Assembly: GCA_947627525.1 (NCBI GenBank)
Contig: CANQWJ010000040.1
Location: forward strand, 1-9,167
Length of the DNA stretch: 9,167 nucleotides
Source of the DNA: an uncultured Bacilli bacterium
GTDB taxonomy: Bacteria; Bacillota_I; Bacilli_A; RF39; UBA660
Direction of reading: 5' to 3'
The notes under the pieces: generated by a model
Database searches by the model: none
What the model was told of the DNA's origin: nothing
Seen by the model: the letters and a program-made list of their open reading frames with translations, nothing else
Part shown: piece by piece, positions 6,184 to 9,167 of the stretch
Numbering within the stretch: the stretch's first letter is position 1
Layout of the letters: every line of letters begins with the position of its first letter
Translations under genes and position numbers: made by a program

Positions 6184-6790
6184 CAATTATTTTAAGAATT
6201 AAATATCCAACTATTAAGACACCAACTGATCCCATTAAATCATAAATGACGTGTTGTTTGATGAAGATGGTTGCAAGAATAACACTTATTGATAATATGA
6301 CTATTAAACATCTTAAAAATATTGGCGTCTTTTTGTTCTTGGTAAAGAAAATTACCCACATCATACTGTTTAAAGCATGAATACTTGGGAAACAATTAAG
6401 AATAGGTGTATCAAGTCGATAAATTATATCCACAATTAGTGTGGAAAAACTATTTACTTCGATAACTGCCCGATTAATTGTGGTTGGAAAAATTAAAAAG
6501 ATAAAAATACTAATAAAACTACATATTAAGAAGTATTGATCGTATTTCTTTAATTTATCTTTTTCATATACATAAATTATGAATGGTACTAATATCAATA
6601 ACAAATACCAAAGAACATAGGGATAGACAAAATATGGTATAAATGGTAATTTATCATCAAAACTTGAATGAATAGTATGGACGTTGAATGCTAAAAACTT
6701 AACAATAAAATATAAAATACTTTGAATGATGACTGGTAAAACGATATATAAAAAATCTTTTCTAGTCATCTTTTTAATACTACTTTTCAT
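6164..6790 (-). CDS. PAP2-family membrane phosphatase-like protein
   Basis: A 208-aa integral membrane protein with about six helices (around 14-34, 52-75, 86-102, 139-150, 158-177 and 183-202). PAP2 enzymes remove phosphate from lipid phosphates such as undecaprenyl pyrophosphate or phosphatidic acid at the membrane surface. Two of the three family motifs are present: FPSIHA (134-139, matching PSGH/PSxH, H138) and TIFIKQHVIYDLMG (174-187) with H180 and D184. The first motif is weak: FPTTINRAVIE (101-111) has the Arg (R107) but Ala instead of the usual Pro after it, and Ala173 stands where Ser is usual in the third motif. Activity is thus likely but not certain. AGAGGTG precedes the ATG at 6790. 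It has its own -10 element, so it is not simply the tail of the 7433-6840 transcript. It converges on the ABC operon. Confidence 0.82.
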   Translation of the reverse strand: MKSSIKKMTRKDFLYIVLPVIIQSILYFIVKFLAFNVHTIHSSFDDKLPFIPYFVYPYVLWYLLLILVPFIIYVYEKDKLKKYDQYFLICSFISIFIFLIFPTTINRAVIEVNSFSTLIVDIIYRLDTPILNCFPSIHALNSMMWVIFFTKNKKTPIFLRCLIVILSISVILATIFIKQHVIYDLMGSVGVLIVGYLILKIIEKRKSS

Positions 6791-6816
6791 TATTGCACCT
6801 CTATCATTACTATTTA

Positions 6817-6822
6817 ATTATA
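6817..6822 (-). promoter_or_regulatory. -10 element of the PAP2-like gene
   Basis: A perfect TATAAT on the minus strand, 27 bp before the PAP2 start codon and just after the terminator of the preceding gene. No clear -35 hexamer lies 16-18 bp upstream, so the promoter is probably weak or activator-dependent. Confidence 0.45.
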
Positions 6823-6825
6823 CAT

Positions 6826-6865
6826 TAAAAAGAAAAAATCTACACCTTTTTGGATAGATTTTTTT
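6826..6865 (-). terminator. Rho-independent terminator after the nucleotidase-like gene
   Basis: On the minus strand AAAAATCTATCC (up to 6863) pairs with GGTGTAGATTTTT (down to about 6834) around an AAAAA loop, with a small internal mismatch, and runs into further T residues ending near 6826. The arms overlap the last codons and the TAG stop (6840-6842) of the gene. Confidence 0.72.
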
Positions 6866-7433
6866 CATTTAAGATATAGCGACAAATATCACCCCAATTA
6901 GATACTTCTTTTAAATATTCATTTTCTTTTAATTTACGACTATTTTTATCACGGAAGTAAATAACGGGTATTTTTGCATCAATAAATTTTTGACAAGTAT
7001 TGGGATTATCTTCTAACATTAGTTGAACGTTTAATTTTTTCGCAAGGGATACTTTTTCTTCGACTTCGAAATGAATATCATCATAATAGATATCATATTT
7101 TTTTAAAGCATCAAGTGCAGCTTTTTTAATATTTCTATTAAGTGTTCCACGAGCGGTTATTATTTCAAGGCGAAATCCTTGTTGATGAAGAAAGTCCATT
7201 CCTTCTTTAGCTCCAGGCATTAATGGTGTTTCTTTGGTTGCCGAAACTAAATAGTTAGCAATAAAATAATCACGTTCTTCTTTAGTCCAATCATAACGAT
7301 TAACTGAATAAAATTCTTTTTTCTTAGTTACACCATTTTTATGTAGTTCAAATAAATCATACATTTCAGCGCGATTGTTTACAGTTCTTTCAAAATCGAG
7401 AATAACGCCATCAATATCTATACCAATTACCAT
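6840..7433 (-). CDS. HAD-superfamily 5'(3')-nucleotidase-like hydrolase
   Basis: The HAD phosphatase motifs are all visible in this 197-aa protein. Motif I is GIDIDGV (4-10), with nucleophile D6 and general acid/base D8; motif II is TARG (T93); the motif III Lys is probably K127 in EEKVSLAKK; motif IV is MLEDNP (139-144, E141/D142). A helical cap lies between about residues 12 and 70. Overall pattern and length match the cytosolic 5'(3')-deoxyribonucleotidase type C group, which dephosphorylates (deoxy)nucleoside monophosphates; the actual substrate here is unproven. The ATG at 7433 follows AAGGAG, and only 10 nt separate it from the end of the radical SAM gene, so the two are almost certainly co-transcribed. 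It is the last gene of that transcript. Confidence 0.85.
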   Translation of the reverse strand: MVIGIDIDGVILDFERTVNNRAEMYDLFELHKNGVTKKKEFYSVNRYDWTKEERDYFIANYLVSATKETPLMPGAKEGMDFLHQQGFRLEIITARGTLNRNIKKAALDALKKYDIYYDDIHFEVEEKVSLAKKLNVQLMLEDNPNTCQKFIDAKIPVIYFRDKNSRKLKENEYLKEVSNWGDICRYILNEKNLSKKV

Positions 7434-7443
7434 ATTTACTCCT

Positions 7444-8571
7444 TTACTTCTTCTTAATCAATTGGGGATTCTTAACCCATTTTTCACTTATATAGGGATT
7501 TTCAACGAAGTCAGCATCAACTGTATATCCCGTTAACCATTTTATCACTCTGACATCTGATGTTGTCAACTTATCTTTAATTTTAATTATTTTACCAGAA
7601 ATACGACTACAATCAGGAGTAGGGAATTCACATATACCATTTTTCTTTAAGATACAAACATGATTTTCTTTTTCTTCTATTTCATAATCAAAAGGAATGA
7701 TATCACTTAAATCAGGATTTTGTTCTTGATTGTTTTTGTAGGTGAAACATTTATCTTCCATCTTGCAACCAAAACATCCAACTTCATTAGGACGATAATA
7801 ATGAGCGTTGTAGTCGCGTTCTAAATCGTGAACGTAAGTAAATAGACAAGAAGTTTTTTTAAAAACGGGAACATCATACTCTTCGGCTTTCTTTTCAAAA
7901 AGTTTTACTACTTCATCAGCAATTATTTTCTTATGTCCAAAGGTATATCCTGGATAGGGTTGTAACTCTAATCCTTCACTTTCCCAAATTTTAACGCTTT
8001 TTGGTTTTCCTTGGAGGCCAGAGTAGCCAATAGCTAGACCATACTCTTTAGCGAGTGATAAGACACGATCAAAAACTTCTTCACTATCATTGATACCATA
8101 ACAGATAGGGCGATACTCAATCGAATATTTATAATTATTTTTTCTTTTTCTTGTAGCTTTTAAATTATTCTCAAATCTTTCCATGATACTTCCATCTAAA
8201 TGAGAATCCGTACCAAAACAAGAAAAAGCGACATGCAAGTCTAAGTTAAAAGGAATATCGGGAAACTTACGGAAATCTCCTTTAGTTATTATGATGACAG
8301 GACCTTTATGCCCACTTTTTTCTAATTCTTTTAATAATTTAATCGTGTTATCAGTTTGGAGGAGAGGATCACCATAAAAAAGATTAACAGCAACCGGAAT
8401 ATTAATGAAGTTGGGATTGATATCTCCTGGTAGAATATTAAAGTGTTTCTCTTCTTCTTTTTCGCCATTGAGACGACAATACTTACAATCATAACAATAA
8501 TTTAAGGTATCGCCTAATAAATAAAAGGATTTCGCAAAAAGAGCGAGATTAGTAACTTTTAACTTTTCCAT
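7444..8571 (-). CDS. Radical-SAM-like Fe-S protein with non-canonical CX2CX2C motif
   Basis: The 375-aa protein reads like a radical SAM enzyme: NYCYDCKYC (24-32) as the cluster-binding loop, FYGDPLLQ (65-72) in the place of the GGEP-like SAM motif, VIIITKGDF (92-100), a SCFG strand end (117-120) and IEYRPICYGIND (151-162), in the usual barrel order. Such enzymes cleave S-adenosylmethionine to make a 5'-deoxyadenosyl radical. The canonical loop is CX3CX2C; here C26, C29 and C32 form CX2CX2C. C242, C266, C269 and C275 could bind an auxiliary Fe-S cluster, and C306, C314 and C321 add three more in the C-terminal domain. The start at 8571 is chosen because GGAGGAAAG lies 5 nt before it; an upstream in-frame ATG at 8682 would cross the divergent promoters and adds 37 unconvincing residues. 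It heads a two-gene operon with the nucleotidase-like gene. Reaction unknown. Confidence 0.82.
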   Translation of the reverse strand: MEKLKVTNLALFAKSFYLLGDTLNYCYDCKYCRLNGEKEEEKHFNILPGDINPNFINIPVAVNLFYGDPLLQTDNTIKLLKELEKSGHKGPVIIITKGDFRKFPDIPFNLDLHVAFSCFGTDSHLDGSIMERFENNLKATRKRKNNYKYSIEYRPICYGINDSEEVFDRVLSLAKEYGLAIGYSGLQGKPKSVKIWESEGLELQPYPGYTFGHKKIIADEVVKLFEKKAEEYDVPVFKKTSCLFTYVHDLERDYNAHYYRPNEVGCFGCKMEDKCFTYKNNQEQNPDLSDIIPFDYEIEEKENHVCILKKNGICEFPTPDCSRISGKIIKIKDKLTTSDVRVIKWLTGYTVDADFVENPYISEKWVKNPQLIKKK

Positions 8572-8576
8572 ATTGT

Positions 8577-8585
8577 CTTTCCTCC
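8577..8585 (-). promoter_or_regulatory. Ribosome binding site that fixes the radical SAM start
   Basis: On the minus strand this reads GGAGGAAAG, a near-perfect Shine-Dalgarno match with its GGAGG core 9 nt before the ATG at 8571. The longer in-frame start at 8682 would also have to be transcribed from beyond the -10 at 8603-8608. Confidence 0.85.
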
Positions 8586-8602
8586 AAATAACTATGTCCA
8601 TT

Positions 8603-8633
8603 ATTATAACATTTTTTATCGGAAAGCGAACAA
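8603..8633 (-). promoter_or_regulatory. Promoter of the radical SAM/nucleotidase operon
   Basis: The minus strand reads TGTTATAAT at 8611-8603, an extended -10 with perfect hexamer. A weak -35 TTGTTC lies at 8633-8628 with a long 19-bp spacer. The start would be near 8596, giving a leader of about 25 nt. Confidence 0.65.
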
Positions 8634-8648
8634 ATTTTAGATAAAGAG

Positions 8649-8657
8649 TGTTATAAT
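8649..8657 (+). promoter_or_regulatory. Extended -10 promoter element of the SDR gene
   Basis: TGTTATAAT on the plus strand, 23 bp before the ATG at 8681, with GGAG (8670-8673) in the leader. No good -35 is seen. It faces away from the radical SAM promoter; the two -10 elements are about 40 bp apart, so polymerases could interfere. Confidence 0.65.
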
Positions 8658-8680
8658 TTAATAAAGATAGGAGTGGTTTC

Positions 8681-9167
8681 ATGTTACAGGGAAAAGTTGC
8701 TATCGTAACAGGCGGTACGCGTGGTATCGGTTATGAAATAGTTCATAAATTTTTAGAGAATAAAGCCAAAGTCATTTTATTCGGTTCAAGAAGGGAAACA
8801 GTTGAAAAGGCCGTAACAACTTTAAAGGAAGAAGATCCATCTTTTGAAGTAATGGGACTTTATCCCAATTTGAATCGGGAAGAGGAACTACGTACGGCTT
8901 TTGATGAAGTTATTAGAAAATATGGCAAGATTGATATTTTGATTAATAATGCCGGTGTATCTAGTAAGACGTCTTTTACTGAGTATACTAGTGAGGAATA
9001 TGATAAGATTATGGATATTAATGTTCGTGCTGTCTACATGTGTTCAAGAGTTATTGTCGATTACATGAAAGAACATGGTGGTGTCATTTTAAATACGAGC
9101 TCTTTTGTCAGTATTTATGGACAACCTAGTGGCGTTATGTATCCCGCAAGTAAATATGCAGTTAATG
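8681..9167 (+). CDS. Short-chain dehydrogenase/reductase (FabG-like), 3'-truncated by window edge
   Basis: An NAD(P)-dependent oxidoreductase with a Rossmann fold. The 162 visible residues contain the cofactor loop TGGTRGIG (10-17), NNAG (89-92), the structural N114, a catalytic Ser at S141, and YPASK (154-158) with Y154 and K158 as active-site Tyr and Lys. GSRR (35-38) after the second strand suggests NADP(H) preference. Residues 60-64 read LYPNL where classical SDRs usually have an Asp contacting the adenine ring. Full-length members are about 245 residues, so roughly a third is missing. The start is supported by GGAG and by the family N-terminus (LQGKVAIVTGG). It resembles 3-oxoacyl-ACP reductases, but many SDRs look alike and the substrate is not determined. 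It is divergent from the radical SAM gene. Confidence 0.9.
   Translation, partial: MLQGKVAIVTGGTRGIGYEIVHKFLENKAKVILFGSRRETVEKAVTTLKEEDPSFEVMGLYPNLNREEELRTAFDEVIRKYGKIDILINNAGVSSKTSFTEYTSEEYDKIMDINVRAVYMCSRVIVDYMKEHGGVILNTSSFVSIYGQPSGVMYPASKYAVN

Noticed and set aside
6840..8571. Prokaryotic viperin-type antiviral unit (radical SAM plus nucleotide enzyme)
   Set aside because: Viperins have a canonical CX3CX2C and partner nucleotide kinases; here the loop is CX2CX2C, there are many extra C-terminal cysteines, and the partner is a phosphatase-like HAD protein.
8572..8682. 37-residue N-terminal extension of the radical SAM protein from an in-frame ATG at 8682
   Set aside because: It would cross the operon's own -10 element and the divergent SDR promoter. 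The sequence is unlike a radical SAM N-terminus, and a near-perfect Shine-Dalgarno site sits right before the ATG at 8571.
1..9167. Alternative genetic code (TGA as Trp)
   Set aside because: All full-length genes are complete under code 11, with TGG used for every Trp and no in-frame TGA, so reassignment is not needed to explain any gene.
1..9167. Prophage, insertion sequence, CRISPR or tRNA in the window
   Set aside because: No transposase, integrase, terminal inverted repeats, spaced direct repeats or cloverleaf were found on either strand by eye; coding genes leave only short intergenic gaps, all under 140 bp.

Overview
The window is strongly AT-rich. Its genes have AGGAGG/GAGGTG-type ribosome binding sites and promoters dominated by an extended -10 element (TGtTATAAT). 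They use TTA/AGA/AAA/ATA codons heavily, all Trp codons are TGG, and no open frame contains an internal TGA, so standard bacterial code 11 fits. Together with the families present (AcpS, a BcrA-type ABC ATPase with ABC-2 permeases, PAP2, an SDR), this suggests a low-GC Bacillota, possibly an uncultured Bacilli/Erysipelotrichia-like gut lineage. That assignment is inference; no rRNA or marker gene settles it.

Layout from left to right. Positions 1-263 (minus) hold the 5' part of acpS, cut by the window edge. A 134-bp divergent promoter region follows. On the plus strand come an unrecognised 100-aa protein (398-700), a transglutaminase-like Cys/His/Asp protein (780-1301) and a YjjX/DUF84-type inosine/xanthosine triphosphatase homologue (1320-1901) that ends in an intrinsic terminator. 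Next is the most distinctive unit, a tight three-gene operon (1983-6151). It encodes one protein that fuses an XRE/Cro-type DNA-binding domain to a BcrA-like ABC ATPase, then two paralogous ABC-2 permeases with large (about 270-280 aa) extracytoplasmic domains carrying conserved cysteines. A perfect 15-bp palindrome lies directly upstream of the operon's -35 region and is a good candidate operator. The operon converges, through a bidirectional terminator, on a minus-strand PAP2-like membrane phosphatase (6164-6790).

Further right on the minus strand is a two-gene operon: a radical-SAM-like protein with an unusual CX2CX2C cluster motif (7444-8571), then a HAD-fold 5'-nucleotidase-like protein (6840-7433) with its own terminator. 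At the right edge, divergent from the radical SAM gene, a FabG-like short-chain dehydrogenase begins (8681 onward) and is cut by the window end.

How the genes may work together. The XRE-ABC/permease operon looks self-contained: one polypeptide could act both as transport ATPase and as regulator of its own operon. By resemblance of its ATPase to BcrA/lantibiotic-immunity exporters, with a Glu in the Q-loop position, it may sense or export an antimicrobial peptide or other envelope-active compound. The radical SAM and nucleotidase-like genes are probably co-transcribed, which hints at a shared pathway, but no substrate can be read from the sequence. The Cys/His/Asp protein and the NTP phosphatase are 18 nt apart and probably co-transcribed. 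There are no tRNA, rRNA, CRISPR, IS or phage structural genes.
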